From positions 1,674,001 to 1,738,000 of the forward strand of contig NZ_AP027362.1 of NCBI RefSeq assembly GCF_030295935.1: 64,000 bases of DNA, in the 5' to 3' direction. Shown in pieces: positions 1 through 9,022 of the stretch; the first letter of the stretch is position 1, and every line of letters begins with the position of its first letter. The position numbers were made by a program, and so were the translations under genes. A model generated the notes under the pieces. That model saw only the letters and a program-made list of their open reading frames with translations. It was not told the DNA's origin and did no database searches. The DNA comes from Thalassotalea piscium. GTDB lineage: Bacteria; Pseudomonadota; Gammaproteobacteria; Enterobacterales; Alteromonadaceae.

Positions 1-1
1 T

Positions 2-1642
2 TCTAACGGACAAGAGCTCGCTTTAACTGTAGATAATGGGTACTTAGTAGGTGAGTTAATTATGACTTCTACTGGACTTTATCAAATTAAAGCTGGCGCA
101 GAGTTACTCCCACAAATTTATACGTTAGAAATGAAGAGTGATCTACAGCCATCAGTTCGTATTTTAACGCCTCAACTAACAATTACAGAAATATTAACGC
201 AGGCAAAGCCTTTAATTGAAACTCAGGTACAAGTGTCAGATGATTTTGGTTTAAGTAAAGTTGATATATTAGCGTCTATTGCTAAAGGCTCAGGCGAAGC
301 GGTTAAATTTCGTGATCAAGTGTTTGAATTTGATGATGTAAGTGCCAAGTCACTGGTTAAAAATAGTACAGGTCATAATATTGTCAATGAATACGTTAAG
401 GTCTGGGATTTGACCGAGCTGGATATGGAACCAGGCGACGAATTATATTTTTCAGTTCGAGCTTGGGACAATAAAAGCCCTGAGCCTCAGTTAACACAAT
501 CAATAACTAAAATAGTACGTTGGTTAGAAGATAGCGATCAAGCGGTAATGGCAGACGGAGTATTGATTGACTTTATGCCAGAATATTTTAAAAGCCAACG
601 ACAAATTATAATAGAAACAGAGCAATTAATTGCCGATAGCTCGCTGTTATCAACAGTGGAATTTAGTCAAACTTCTGAGCTATTGGGAGTTGCACAAAGT
701 GAATTAAAACAAAAGTATGGTCAATACTTGGGGGATGAATTTGAAGATAGTACAAGTGAGCAACCTTCATCCTTAATCCAGCATAGTGATGACCACGATG
801 AAGAAGGAGAATCTGATAAAAGTCATCAGGACAAAGAAGCCCATGAAGAACAGCATCAGCATAACAAAAACAGTCAAAGTAGAGCTAATGAAGGCGTAGA
901 TACCGCCTATGAAAAAGTGTTAGCACAGCATGCTCATACACATGAAGATAGCGATGTTGGCTTGATGGGGAAGCAAGACCCCGTTGCTTTAATGAAGCGC
1001 TCGGTCGCTAACATGTGGGAAGCAGAACTCTATTTAATGTTATCTAAACCAGAGCAAGCTTTGCCTTATGAGCAAGAGGCATTAAAGTTTTTAAAAATGG
1101 CTCAAAAGGCGGAACGTATCTATGTTAAAAGATTAGGTTTTGAGCCACCTCCGGTAAATGAAGATAGACGGTATCAAGGAGATCTTGAAGAAATTGAATC
1201 TGTCTTGCAGGCGCAACATATTAAGGTCCCAACTAGTGAATATCAAACTTTGAGTGATGTCTATACATTGTTATCACATCCTAAGCTAGCAATTGAACAG
1301 CTAACCGCGCAGCAACGTGAGTTGTTTAGTCAAGTTAAAGCGTTATTTAATCAACAAGTGAGCACACGGCCAGCTTTAATCGAGTTTGTTGCAACTATCG
1401 AAAAAATATTATTAGGTAATCGTATTTACTTAACCGATTGCCAAGCCTGCATTGTGAAATTACGTGATAAAATATGGCAATTAATGCCGTCGCCAAAAGC
1501 AGTTATTTCAACGGTTAATCAAACATTAACAGTAGGCGATGCGTTAGCCGCTGATTATATTAACAATATACAGCCGTCGCTCGAGAATACACATCCATCT
1601 ACGAATAAAGCAATAAATAGTACCGAAGAGGAGCCTTTATAA
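2..1642 (+). CDS. DUF4175-like protein, 5' end outside the window
   Basis: The reading frame is open to the left edge of the window, so the gene starts upstream and the ATG at 62 is internal. The visible part has beta-rich, Ig-like repeats (one contains a 'DDFGLSKVDI' segment, typical of the extracytoplasmic part of DUF4175-type proteins). A low-complexity segment rich in His, Asp and Glu follows (about residues 240-300 counted from the ATG at 62), then an alpha-helical C-terminal half. The stop codon overlaps the ATG of the next membrane gene by one base (TAATG), so the two are co-translated. DUF4175 proteins usually occur with MoxR ATPases, DUF58 and von Willebrand proteins in membrane-bound complexes of unknown substrate; such partners would lie upstream of the window. 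The family assignment is by pattern and moderately sure; the function is unknown. Confidence 0.6.
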   Translation, partial: SNGQELALTVDNGYLVGELIMTSTGLYQIKAGAELLPQIYTLEMKSDLQPSVRILTPQLTITEILTQAKPLIETQVQVSDDFGLSKVDILASIAKGSGEAVKFRDQVFEFDDVSAKSLVKNSTGHNIVNEYVKVWDLTELDMEPGDELYFSVRAWDNKSPEPQLTQSITKIVRWLEDSDQAVMADGVLIDFMPEYFKSQRQIIIETEQLIADSSLLSTVEFSQTSELLGVAQSELKQKYGQYLGDEFEDSTSEQPSSLIQHSDDHDEEGESDKSHQDKEAHEEQHQHNKNSQSRANEGVDTAYEKVLAQHAHTHEDSDVGLMGKQDPVALMKRSVANMWEAELYLMLSKPEQALPYEQEALKFLKMAQKAERIYVKRLGFEPPPVNEDRRYQGDLEEIESVLQAQHIKVPTSEYQTLSDVYTLLSHPKLAIEQLTAQQRELFSQVKALFNQQVSTRPALIEFVATIEKILLGNRIYLTDCQACIVKLRDKIWQLMPSPKAVISTVNQTLTVGDALAADYINNIQPSLENTHPSTNKAINSTEEEPL

Positions 1643-3654
1643 TGTCTTGGTTCACCGCTTCACTACATTTACCAACATTTGACGCTGCTCATTATTTGTT
1701 AATGGTGTTGTCTTTTATTATGTTGGCTGTAATTTGTACTAAAGTTTTTTATCGTTATCGCGCTAAGTCTATGGTTAAGGCGATGTTAATATGTGCCGTT
1801 AATCTCGGTGCAATACTTGCGATGTTACTGTTAATTTTGCCTATTTATCAGACAAAAGCAGAAGCCGAGCATGCGATTATTATAACCAACAATACTGATG
1901 AGAGCCAAGTGGAAGAAGCGTTAAATCGTTTTAAGGATAGCGATCTTGCTAATCTTTATATTTGGATCGATAACGAAAATGATAGACAGGCTTTAATACC
2001 CATACTGACGCAAAGCCAACTCATAAACGACGTCATTTGGCTAACCACAAGTTACCCATTATTTGAACGCACACATCAGCTTGAGCAACTTTACCTTTAT
2101 GGTGACGGCTTATTGCCTCAGCAATTAGCATCTATTAAAGCGCACTCACCTTATGTAACGGTCAATTACTTCCCCTCTCAAAAAGTACTCGGTATTGTTG
2201 AAGCTAAATGGTCCAAAAAATTACTGTTAGGTGAAAAAGCTCGCTTTGAAGCTAAGCTTCAGTCAAACGACACTAAAGCACTTTACGACGTCGAATTGAC
2301 CGCTATTAACAATGATGTAATAGCAAAGAAAACCATTCGAGCTAATGAAACCTTTCGCTTTAACTTTGTCCCAAAAGCTGAAGGTATTAATGAATACTTC
2401 CTCAATGTTACTGAGATTAAGAGTAAGAAAATATTGGCGAAAGAAGTTATCCCGTTAGAGGTAGTGATGGGGAGGCCTCTTAATATTTTAGTTAAAACAG
2501 CATCTCCTTCATTTGAGATCCGTCATTTAAAAAACTGGATGGCTGAACAAGGCAGTACACTAACAATAATTAGTCAAACCAGCAAAAGTGCCTTTTTAAC
2601 TCAAGCGGTAAATAGTGATGTTGAAAACAACATTGAAGTTAATAAAGAAAGTATCAGCACTGAGTATTTAGCCGCGTTTGATATGCTAATGCTTGATGGA
2701 CGAAGCTTGGTTACGTTATCACTAACAGAGCAGAGCCTTATTATTAAAGCTGTTAAGAAGGGCTTAGCGTTGTTTGTTTTTGTTGATGAAACATTAATTG
2801 AATCAGGGCAAGCTAACGCGATAGTAGCGTTGCTTAAAACATTTAGCCGTATAGAAACTAAAAAAAACTATTCAGTTCAAAAACCTACACTGGTTCATTA
2901 TAACAAAGACATCAGCGACACTTCACTTACAGCCAATAATATTAACTTATTCAGTAGTAACGCTGATACATTAGTATTCGATGACAATAATCAAACGCTA
3001 GTACTCAGTAAACCTTTGGGGTTTGGTGACATAGTGTTGAGCACGTTAAATACGAGTTATCAATGGAAGTTAAGTGGAAAGAGCCAAGACTATGGCCAAT
3101 ATTGGCAATTTATTTTTAACAAGGTCATTACAACTAAAAGTGAAAAGCATTGGCTAGCACCTACAGAGCACTCTTTATTATTCCCATTGGATAATATCTC
3201 GTTGTGCTATCTTACCGAAGAAGAAAAAATAACAGCCTATCATTTAGGTTTAGTGTACAAACCGTTAAAGCAGCCAGTAAACCTAGTGTCAAATAAAGCA
3301 ATTGAACGTGACTCTCAATACTGTGTTGAGTGGTTTGCAAATGAAAGTGGTTGGCATCAGTTTACTTTATCAACAACTACTATAGATAACAGCATAGATA
3401 GACTGTTAACTTCTGAGCATTCTGATATCAAAAAAATTTATGTTAATGGTTCCAACCAATGGCTAGCTTGGCAACAATTAATAAAACGTAAAGCAACACA
3501 ATCATTTTCAGATACAAGCTTGAAAAATGAAGCGGTTAATTTTGACAATGATAGTGCGCGTAACACGACTAAACAGCCACTAAATAAATTGCCTATTTGG
3601 TTTGTCTTTATCGCATTGTGTACTTTGTTGTGGGTAGAGCGAAAACGAGCGTAA
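1642..3654 (+). CDS. Membrane protein partner of the DUF4175-like protein
   Basis: This 670-residue protein has two N-terminal membrane segments (about 17-38 and 46-68), a long extracytoplasmic region and one C-terminal membrane helix (about 648-664) ending in a short basic tail (ERKRA). The topology and position resemble the BatA/glutamine-amidotransferase-like membrane proteins that follow DUF4175 genes in MoxR clusters. About residues 275-400 look like an alpha/beta fold ('LNILVKTASPSFEIRHLKNW', then 'FDMLMLDGRSL'), as in class I amidotransferase-like domains, but no catalytic Cys-His-Glu set is obvious. Translation starts one base inside the upstream stop, with GAGGAG about 8 bases before the ATG. 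A structural or regulatory envelope role is inferred; the substrate is unknown. Confidence 0.55.
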   Translation: MSWFTASLHLPTFDAAHYLLMVLSFIMLAVICTKVFYRYRAKSMVKAMLICAVNLGAILAMLLLILPIYQTKAEAEHAIIITNNTDESQVEEALNRFKDSDLANLYIWIDNENDRQALIPILTQSQLINDVIWLTTSYPLFERTHQLEQLYLYGDGLLPQQLASIKAHSPYVTVNYFPSQKVLGIVEAKWSKKLLLGEKARFEAKLQSNDTKALYDVELTAINNDVIAKKTIRANETFRFNFVPKAEGINEYFLNVTEIKSKKILAKEVIPLEVVMGRPLNILVKTASPSFEIRHLKNWMAEQGSTLTIISQTSKSAFLTQAVNSDVENNIEVNKESISTEYLAAFDMLMLDGRSLVTLSLTEQSLIIKAVKKGLALFVFVDETLIESGQANAIVALLKTFSRIETKKNYSVQKPTLVHYNKDISDTSLTANNINLFSSNADTLVFDDNNQTLVLSKPLGFGDIVLSTLNTSYQWKLSGKSQDYGQYWQFIFNKVITTKSEKHWLAPTEHSLLFPLDNISLCYLTEEEKITAYHLGLVYKPLKQPVNLVSNKAIERDSQYCVEWFANESGWHQFTLSTTTIDNSIDRLLTSEHSDIKKIYVNGSNQWLAWQQLIKRKATQSFSDTSLKNEAVNFDNDSARNTTKQPLNKLPIWFVFIALCTLLWVERKRA

Positions 3655-3795
3655 TTACTATTTTAATGGCTGCTATTAGAACAGCTTGTTTATCAATAGT
3701 TAAATAATAAGCAAATAGCTATTTATCGGTTATTATTGTTAAAGGTATTGAGTTGCTTGCCGATAACAAGACAATGTTAATTATTAGGCATTGTT

Positions 3796-4308
3796 GTGCA
3801 AATAGATAAATCACAAACTAACTTACTGATTGAAGAGCTACAATTAGGCGTGAAGCTTAATGAGTGTGTGCATAGCCAACGTCGCTATGACTTTTCTTTA
3901 ATGCTTGCTATGTTAGTAGATAACGTTTGTGAGTTTAGCCAGTTCGGCTTACCTCTAACTGAACAAACGCCTAAAGAAGCTACAGAAGCGTCTTTAAGAA
4001 AGCTTTTAAATGTTATTCCGAACGCACCATTAGCGATAAGTTCATTAGACGATATAAAACACTTTCAACAAGGCCAGTTAGTTGCTGATAATAAGCTAGC
4101 AACAATGCGTTTAGTTAATGCGTTACAGCCAAAAGCAATCGCCTTTAGAAATGATGCTAAGCATATACCAAGTAGTGTTATGGCTAATACCTCACTTTAT
4201 TGTCAACAAACAAAGAGTGGGGCGCCTAAAAAACGTTTACCTTTTAATGTGAATGCTTGGCTGAGTTCAGTGCAGGAAACGGTAGTTAAGTCACCGTTGA
4301 TGGCTTAA
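3796..4308 (+). CDS. VC2046/SO_2500-like conserved protein
   Basis: This 170-residue soluble protein begins with GTG. It resembles the small conserved family named after VC2046 and SO_2500 of Vibrio and Shewanella: an N-terminal 'LIEELQLGVKLNECV' helix, then 'RRYDFSLMLAML'. No signal peptide, membrane segment or catalytic motif is visible. It stands alone after the DUF4175 pair, 141 bases downstream, and converges on ychJ with only a 21-base gap. The function of the family is not known, and the family match is from memory of the N-terminal pattern. Confidence 0.6.
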   Translation: MQIDKSQTNLLIEELQLGVKLNECVHSQRRYDFSLMLAMLVDNVCEFSQFGLPLTEQTPKEATEASLRKLLNVIPNAPLAISSLDDIKHFQQGQLVADNKLATMRLVNALQPKAIAFRNDAKHIPSSVMANTSLYCQQTKSGAPKKRLPFNVNAWLSSVQETVVKSPLMA

Positions 4309-4329
4309 AACCTTTATTAATTTCAGACT

Positions 4330-4824
4330 TTATTTACCACAACACTTTTTAAATTTTTTACCGCTGTCACAAAAACAGTTGTCGTTTCGTTTAGGTTGAA
4401 TTAATTCAGTGTGCTCTGCAACATCGCCGTCTAAATAACGCCATTGATTATCTTCAGCAACAAAGCGGGAAGACTCACTCATTTTATAATAGTGTTTTTC
4501 ATGGCGGTAATAAGCATCAAAATTTACTGTAGGCAATGTGTTAGGGCTAAATTGTTTTAATGTTATAGCCGTTGCATGATTAACCTTAAGTGACAGCCAT
4601 TGTGTTGTTTGAGCCCAATTAAGAATGTCGGTTACAGTGTGCTCTTTATGTTTCTCTTTGGCGTAAGTATTAAATATATACTGGGCATTACTCGTCGCGT
4701 AGGCGCTATAACGAGAGCGCATTAATTGCTCAGGTGTTTCGGGGTACTTTTGTTCAAGTATAAAAGGTTGGCAACACATACTATAGCTTTCTTTTGAACC
4801 ACAATAACAGGGCATAATATTCAT
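4330..4824 (-). CDS. ychJ: YchJ family SEC-C motif protein
   Basis: The 164-residue product has the YchJ/UPF0225 layout. An N-terminal metal-binding SEC-C motif (CYCGSKESYSMCCQ) and a C-terminal one (CFCDSGKKFKKCCGK) flank a central NTF2-like domain with the characteristic 'PEQLMRSRYSAYA'. Each Cys-rich motif should bind one zinc. The Met at residue 4 (MPCYCGS) is an equally plausible start, closer to that of other YchJ proteins. The biochemical role is not established; SEC-C proteins often contact other proteins or the translocon. It is transcribed convergently with the preceding gene. Confidence 0.85.
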   Translation of the reverse strand: MNIMPCYCGSKESYSMCCQPFILEQKYPETPEQLMRSRYSAYATSNAQYIFNTYAKEKHKEHTVTDILNWAQTTQWLSLKVNHATAITLKQFSPNTLPTVNFDAYYRHEKHYYKMSESSRFVAEDNQWRYLDGDVAEHTELIQPKRNDNCFCDSGKKFKKCCGK

Positions 4825-4932
4825 TAAATTTGCTTGTATTTTAATGTGCTATTTTAGCATGATTTAAATTAAGCTGTGTTAAAAATCAAATAGGTAAAAG
4901 TAAAATAGCCTGCTAAACTTATTTGGTATACC

Positions 4933-4965
4933 TTGATTTTGTTAAATACTTAAGCCGTTTATAAT
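4933..4965 (+). promoter_or_regulatory. Possible promoter of the EAL gene
   Basis: TATAAT at 4960-4965 is a perfect -10 box about 140 bases upstream of the EAL gene. The -35 candidates are poor: TTGATT at 4933 gives a 21-base spacer and TTGTTA at 4939 gives 15. The region is AT-rich, so chance matches are likely. Confidence 0.3.
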
Positions 4966-5108
4966 GCTTGTCTAAGTATAAAAAAACTAACATAAGTAGA
5001 TTGAGGTGTTTTATTCACCGATAAGCAATTTTAAACTTATGCTTGAATAAATAATTCTGTAGTATGAACCAATGTTACACATAGGCTAAGGATCATTAAT
5101 TTATATTT

Positions 5109-6665
5109 ATGTTAAATAAAGCGGTAATCCGCAAGCCATTATCTTTTATTACAGGAATGATGATTAGCCTAATCGTTATTTTTTTCCTATATTCTCAGTT
5201 TTTATCAAATCAGCTATCCGAAGAAGCAAAGCGGATCTTTTCCGATTTATCACATTCTGCCAATAGTGGCTATAAAGTTATAGAAAAACTCAATAACTTA
5301 CCTTTTACCGACTGTACAGATGAACATTTACTGAGCATGAGAGAAATGCAATTTAACTCAAATGATATTCGAGATATTGGTTTCTTACAAAATGGCTTTT
5401 TAATTTGTACAACAGGTGCTGGCGTCTTAGATATACCATTAAAAGAGTCGACCCCCGATTTTACTTTAGATGGTCACGATTACTGGATAGATAAAAAATT
5501 AGAAACTTTTGATAATAAAGTTAAAGGTATTATCATTGAAAAAGGTAGCTACAATATTGTGCTCTCGTTCGAGGGTGTAATCAATGACTATGAAGAGGCT
5601 GTAGTTTATGAAATTGTCTTAAAAGATGATTACGAATTAACTCATCTTTATGGAGCACCGAATTTATATAAAAATGTAGCAGTAGACCCGAATGTAATAA
5701 CGTTTGCAGGTTTCATAGCTCATTTTGCTGAACTTTGTGGCCCTGGTGGCGGTATTTGTTTGGCTGTAAAGAAAAATAATTTTACTGAGCTACAAAACCC
5801 ACCTGTGCTTTTTGTTGTTATGTTACTGCTGTTTTTATCAGGAATATCAGCAATACACTTTATCGAGCTGCTTTTTTACCACCTTAGAAGCACCAAAAGG
5901 CGCATCAAGCTTGGCTTAGCTGCTGGAAGCTTTATCCCTTACTACCAACCCATTGTTGAATTAAACTCTGGAAAAGTGATAGGTTGTGAACTGCTTGCCC
6001 GCTTTGAAGATGGAGTGGGGGCACTTTATCCCGACGAGTTTATTTCGGTGGTTAGCGAATTAAACTTGTCTTGGATGATGACGGAGCTATTTATTCATAA
6101 GGCGCTTGATGACTTTAAACACTTAAAACCAGCCGATTCTACGTTTTATTTATCGGTTAATATTTTTCCAAAAGACATTAATAACGGCAATATTCTTAAA
6201 GGAATTGAGTTATTTCGAGCAGCCCAACCAAATTTACGAGTTTGTTTTGAAATTACTGAAGACGAACAGTTACAGTGTGGTCAATCGGGAGAAGCGCTCG
6301 ATCAACTTTCAAAAAGTCGTATCCAAATTTCCATTGATGATTTTGGTACCGGATATTCTAACCTATCACAATTAAAACTGTTGGATATTGATACCATTAA
6401 AATTGATAAATCTTTTGTCGATGAAGTTGAAACAGGGGCTATTAGATCAACATTAATTCCAAATATTGTTGCTATAGCGAATAAGCTTAACGCTAATGTT
6501 ATTGCTGAAGGAGTTGAAAACCAACTACAAGCAGATGAGCTTTTGAAAATGAACATAGTGTATGGTCAAGGTTGGCATTATGCCAAAGCTTTACCGATAG
6601 ATGAATTTAAACAATATCTAATACAAAATAGCGATTTTACTTTTAATAATGATGAATCACTTTAA
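5109..6665 (+). CDS. CSS-type membrane sensor with EAL phosphodiesterase domain
   Basis: The 518-residue protein is predicted to hydrolyse cyclic di-GMP to pGpG. It has an N-terminal membrane helix (about 13-31), a periplasmic CSS-type sensor with cysteines at 69 and 100, a second helix (about 232-254) and a C-terminal EAL domain. The EAL domain looks catalytically complete: 'CELLARF' for the EAL signature, 'FEITED', 'DDFGTGYSNL', 'IKIDKSFV', 'IAEGVE' and 'YGQGWHYAKAL'. In known CSS-EAL proteins the periplasmic cysteine pair forms a disulfide that restrains activity, so this enzyme may respond to envelope redox state. It is monocistronic; the ligand is unknown. Confidence 0.88.
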   Translation: MLNKAVIRKPLSFITGMMISLIVIFFLYSQFLSNQLSEEAKRIFSDLSHSANSGYKVIEKLNNLPFTDCTDEHLLSMREMQFNSNDIRDIGFLQNGFLICTTGAGVLDIPLKESTPDFTLDGHDYWIDKKLETFDNKVKGIIIEKGSYNIVLSFEGVINDYEEAVVYEIVLKDDYELTHLYGAPNLYKNVAVDPNVITFAGFIAHFAELCGPGGGICLAVKKNNFTELQNPPVLFVVMLLLFLSGISAIHFIELLFYHLRSTKRRIKLGLAAGSFIPYYQPIVELNSGKVIGCELLARFEDGVGALYPDEFISVVSELNLSWMMTELFIHKALDDFKHLKPADSTFYLSVNIFPKDINNGNILKGIELFRAAQPNLRVCFEITEDEQLQCGQSGEALDQLSKSRIQISIDDFGTGYSNLSQLKLLDIDTIKIDKSFVDEVETGAIRSTLIPNIVAIANKLNANVIAEGVENQLQADELLKMNIVYGQGWHYAKALPIDEFKQYLIQNSDFTFNNDESL

Positions 6666-6898
6666 CTTTAATTGATTAAATTTTTGAAATGTATTTATTA
6701 TCCCACAATTACAGTTTTTCTAGGTAAGTTAACTGTACTTTGTGGTTTAACTTTAGATTTAAATCTCTTACTTAAAATTAGGTCAATTAACTGGTGCTCA
6801 CCTATGGTTAATTGATGTAATTTTCCAATCCTCTTGGTATTGACGCTTGTAGCAGTGTAAAATACAGCTAAATTTTTCTAGTTATTAATTATCTTTCT

Positions 6899-7471
6899 AT
6901 GTTCGAACTTAAATATCACACTCCACCTGAATGGGCTAATGTTGTTTTAGCTGATTTTGATGCCTTTTTACAAGATCATGCAGCGGCTGAAAAAAAAGCT
7001 TCAGGGATGGCTGTATCTATGTTATCGCATTATCCTGATCGCAAAACGTTGGTGCGTGCAATGACAGACCTTGCTATTGAAGAGCTTATTCATTTTAAAC
7101 AAGTGATGAAGCTAATGCAGGCAAGAGATCTACAAATGTCTAACGACGAGAAAGATATTTATATTAAAGAGATACGTAAACTGTTTCGTCATGGTCAAGA
7201 TGTTTTTTTCCTTGATCGCTTATTAGTTGCAGGAGTTATTGAAGCCCGCGGGCATGAGCGTTTTGCTCTAGTAGCTGAGGCGTTACCAGCAGGAAAAGAA
7301 AAAGACTTTTATCACGCTATTGCTAAATCTGAAGAAAAACATAAAAACTTATTTGTTGAATTAGCCTTAGAATACTTTGATAAAGACGAAGTCCATCAAC
7401 GCTTGGAAGAGGTTCTAGTCGCAGAAGCAGAAATTTGCTCAAAACTGCCTTTTAGAGCCGCATTACATTAA
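6899..7471 (+). CDS. miaE: tRNA 2-methylthio-N6-isopentenyladenosine-37 hydroxylase
   Basis: This 190-residue protein matches MiaE, a non-haem di-iron monooxygenase that hydroxylates the isopentenyl group of ms2i6A37 in tRNA. Visible di-iron features are Glu-rich helices with 'LAIEELIHFKQVM', 'VIEARGHERFALVAEAL' and 'AIAKSEEKHKNLFVELA', giving the paired ExxH pattern of a ferritin-like four-helix bundle. Length and the 'GVIEARGHERF' block are typical of the family. No good Shine-Dalgarno sequence precedes the ATG. It stands alone between the EAL gene and a glycosyltransferase. Confidence 0.9.
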   Translation: MFELKYHTPPEWANVVLADFDAFLQDHAAAEKKASGMAVSMLSHYPDRKTLVRAMTDLAIEELIHFKQVMKLMQARDLQMSNDEKDIYIKEIRKLFRHGQDVFFLDRLLVAGVIEARGHERFALVAEALPAGKEKDFYHAIAKSEEKHKNLFVELALEYFDKDEVHQRLEEVLVAEAEICSKLPFRAALH

Positions 7472-7495
7472 GCTTTGTTGAACCGTGCAATACTA

Positions 7496-7512
7496 GGGTG
7501 TGTTGATCTTTC
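7496..7512. repeat. Solo terminal repeat of the TA-flanked MITE family
   Basis: GGGTGTGTTGATCTTTC, preceded by TA at 7494-7495, differs at only two positions from the left end of the MITE at 34093. No matching right end was found before the next gene, so this looks like a decayed remnant of that family. Confidence 0.5.
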
Positions 7513-7522
7513 GAGTACGAAT

Positions 7523-7546
7523 TTTGTACGAATTAAGTCGTACAAA
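7523..7546. repeat. 9-bp inverted repeat around a 6-base loop
   Basis: TTTGTACGA and TCGTACAAA are perfect inverse complements separated by ATTAAG. The repeat lies between miaE and the glycosyltransferase, about 50 bases before the latter's start. It could be an operator or a weak hairpin; no T-tract follows, so a terminator is unlikely. Confidence 0.5.
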
Positions 7547-7599
7547 TTATGTAGCTTAAAGTTAATACGCTCAAATAGCGTTAAGTAATCGCAATTTAT

Positions 7600-8811
7600 A
7601 TGAAAAATATTGAAAAGTATTTAAATCACTATGCTGAGCCATGTATCGCTGCTTTACATAGTTTTCCGAGTGATTTGCGCTTTACACATAGTGTAGTGAT
7701 CCCAGCATATAAAGAAATTGATGACTTCGTTGAGCAGTTTTTTACTTCAATACTTGCTAAGCAAAATGCCTTGATGGTATTGGTGATCAACCAACCCGAC
7801 AGTGATTGTAATCAAGTCCCCCAAAAATCATTATTTGATGCGGTATGTAGCCGTGGGAATATTATTTGGCAAGAAGGGTTTTATAGCTTAGTACAAGTAT
7901 ATGGCTGTAACTCATCTATACTTATTCTTGATAGCTTTACTCTGCCAATACCAGTTAAACAAGGTGTTGGCTTGGCAAGAAAACAGGGAGTTGATACTGC
8001 TTTAGCGCTAATTGCTGATAAAATTATTTTATCTGAGTGGATATGTTCTACCGATGCTGATGCTAGTTTACCCGACGAGTATTTTAACGCGTTATCAACA
8101 TTGTGTATTAACACTGTTGGTGCCTGTTATCATTTTTATCATCAATGTGAGCATACTGAAACTCATCAAGCTAATGCGCTATATGAAAGAGCCTTACACT
8201 ATTATGTTGCAGGGTTAAACTATGCTGGCTCTAGCTATAATTTTTATACTATAGGTAGTATTTTAGCCTTTACTGCTAATGCCTATGCGAATGTCAGAGG
8301 CTTTCCCAAGCGTAGTGCAGGTGAAGATTTTTACTTATTAAATAAGTTAGCCAAACTTGGTGATATTACCTATTTAAAAGAGCATACCATCAAGTTAACC
8401 GCAAGGCGCTCAGACAGAGTACCATTTGGCACAGGACCTGCAGTTAACCATATTATTGAGTTACAACGTCAGCAACTAGACTATTGTTATTATCATCCAC
8501 AAGTATTCGTTTTACTGAAAGAAGTGATAGTTTCATTTTCTTCACTTTATGCATACCGTAATGATCTCAATAAATGGTTAGATAACCTATCAATAGAGGC
8601 TAAAGAAGGGCTGTTAGCACTGGGATTTGAACGTTTTATTAGTAAACAAAACACCCAGAATAATACCAACGCAGCAAGTAATAGGCAATTTAACAAACAG
8701 CTTAATGTTTGGTTCGATGCATTTATAACATTAAAGTTTATTCACTTTATTAGAAATGATTACTGGCCAGACATACCATTAAATGAGGCAATAGATAAAG
8801 CTCCATTCTAA
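7600..8811 (+). CDS. Family 2-like glycosyltransferase
   Basis: The 403-residue protein has the GT-A nucleotide-sugar fold signature of GT2 enzymes: 'SVVIPAYKE' near residue 31, a 'CSTDADASLPDEYF' segment near residue 148 carrying the DxD-type metal site, and 'SAGEDFYLLNKL' near residue 240, where GT2 enzymes have the acceptor/catalytic acidic motif. There are no membrane helices, so it is probably cytosolic or peripheral. It is not next to other polysaccharide genes. Its 3' neighbour is a convergent AstE/AspA-like hydrolase. Donor and acceptor cannot be deduced. Confidence 0.75.
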   Translation: MKNIEKYLNHYAEPCIAALHSFPSDLRFTHSVVIPAYKEIDDFVEQFFTSILAKQNALMVLVINQPDSDCNQVPQKSLFDAVCSRGNIIWQEGFYSLVQVYGCNSSILILDSFTLPIPVKQGVGLARKQGVDTALALIADKIILSEWICSTDADASLPDEYFNALSTLCINTVGACYHFYHQCEHTETHQANALYERALHYYVAGLNYAGSSYNFYTIGSILAFTANAYANVRGFPKRSAGEDFYLLNKLAKLGDITYLKEHTIKLTARRSDRVPFGTGPAVNHIIELQRQQLDYCYYHPQVFVLLKEVIVSFSSLYAYRNDLNKWLDNLSIEAKEGLLALGFERFISKQNTQNNTNAASNRQFNKQLNVWFDAFITLKFIHFIRNDYWPDIPLNEAIDKAPF

Positions 8812-9022
8812 CTAACCTGAGTTCGGGATAAGCTAAGTACACCCAAGCTAAGATTTTCGGGCGTAACTGCGTTGCCTGCATGGACGTAGGTACTTGGTTT
8901 TTATTTGGAACTAAAAAACCGTTAATTTGCTACTAATAGCCAGCTATTAGGAACACAAATCAGCCTTGATTCACACAAAACTTTTAGCATTGGTTGAGTT
9001 ACAATGTATTTGCTGAAAAATA
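8812..9022. other. Convergent intergenic region with an 18-bp palindrome
   Basis: No gene is visible. CTAATAGC at 8933-8940 and GCTATTAG at 8943-8950 form a perfect palindrome with a 2-base centre. The segment just after the glycosyltransferase ('GAGTTCGGGATAAGC' and 'CTGCATGGACGTAGG') resembles dispersed intergenic repeat debris of Colwellia-like genomes; that is recollection, not a comparison. Confidence 0.4.

Noticed and set aside
5701-5800. Possible third cysteine motif in the EAL protein sensor (CGPGGGICLA)
   Set aside because: It lies near the second membrane helix; it could be part of the sensor, but I have no family pattern to support a separate metal site.
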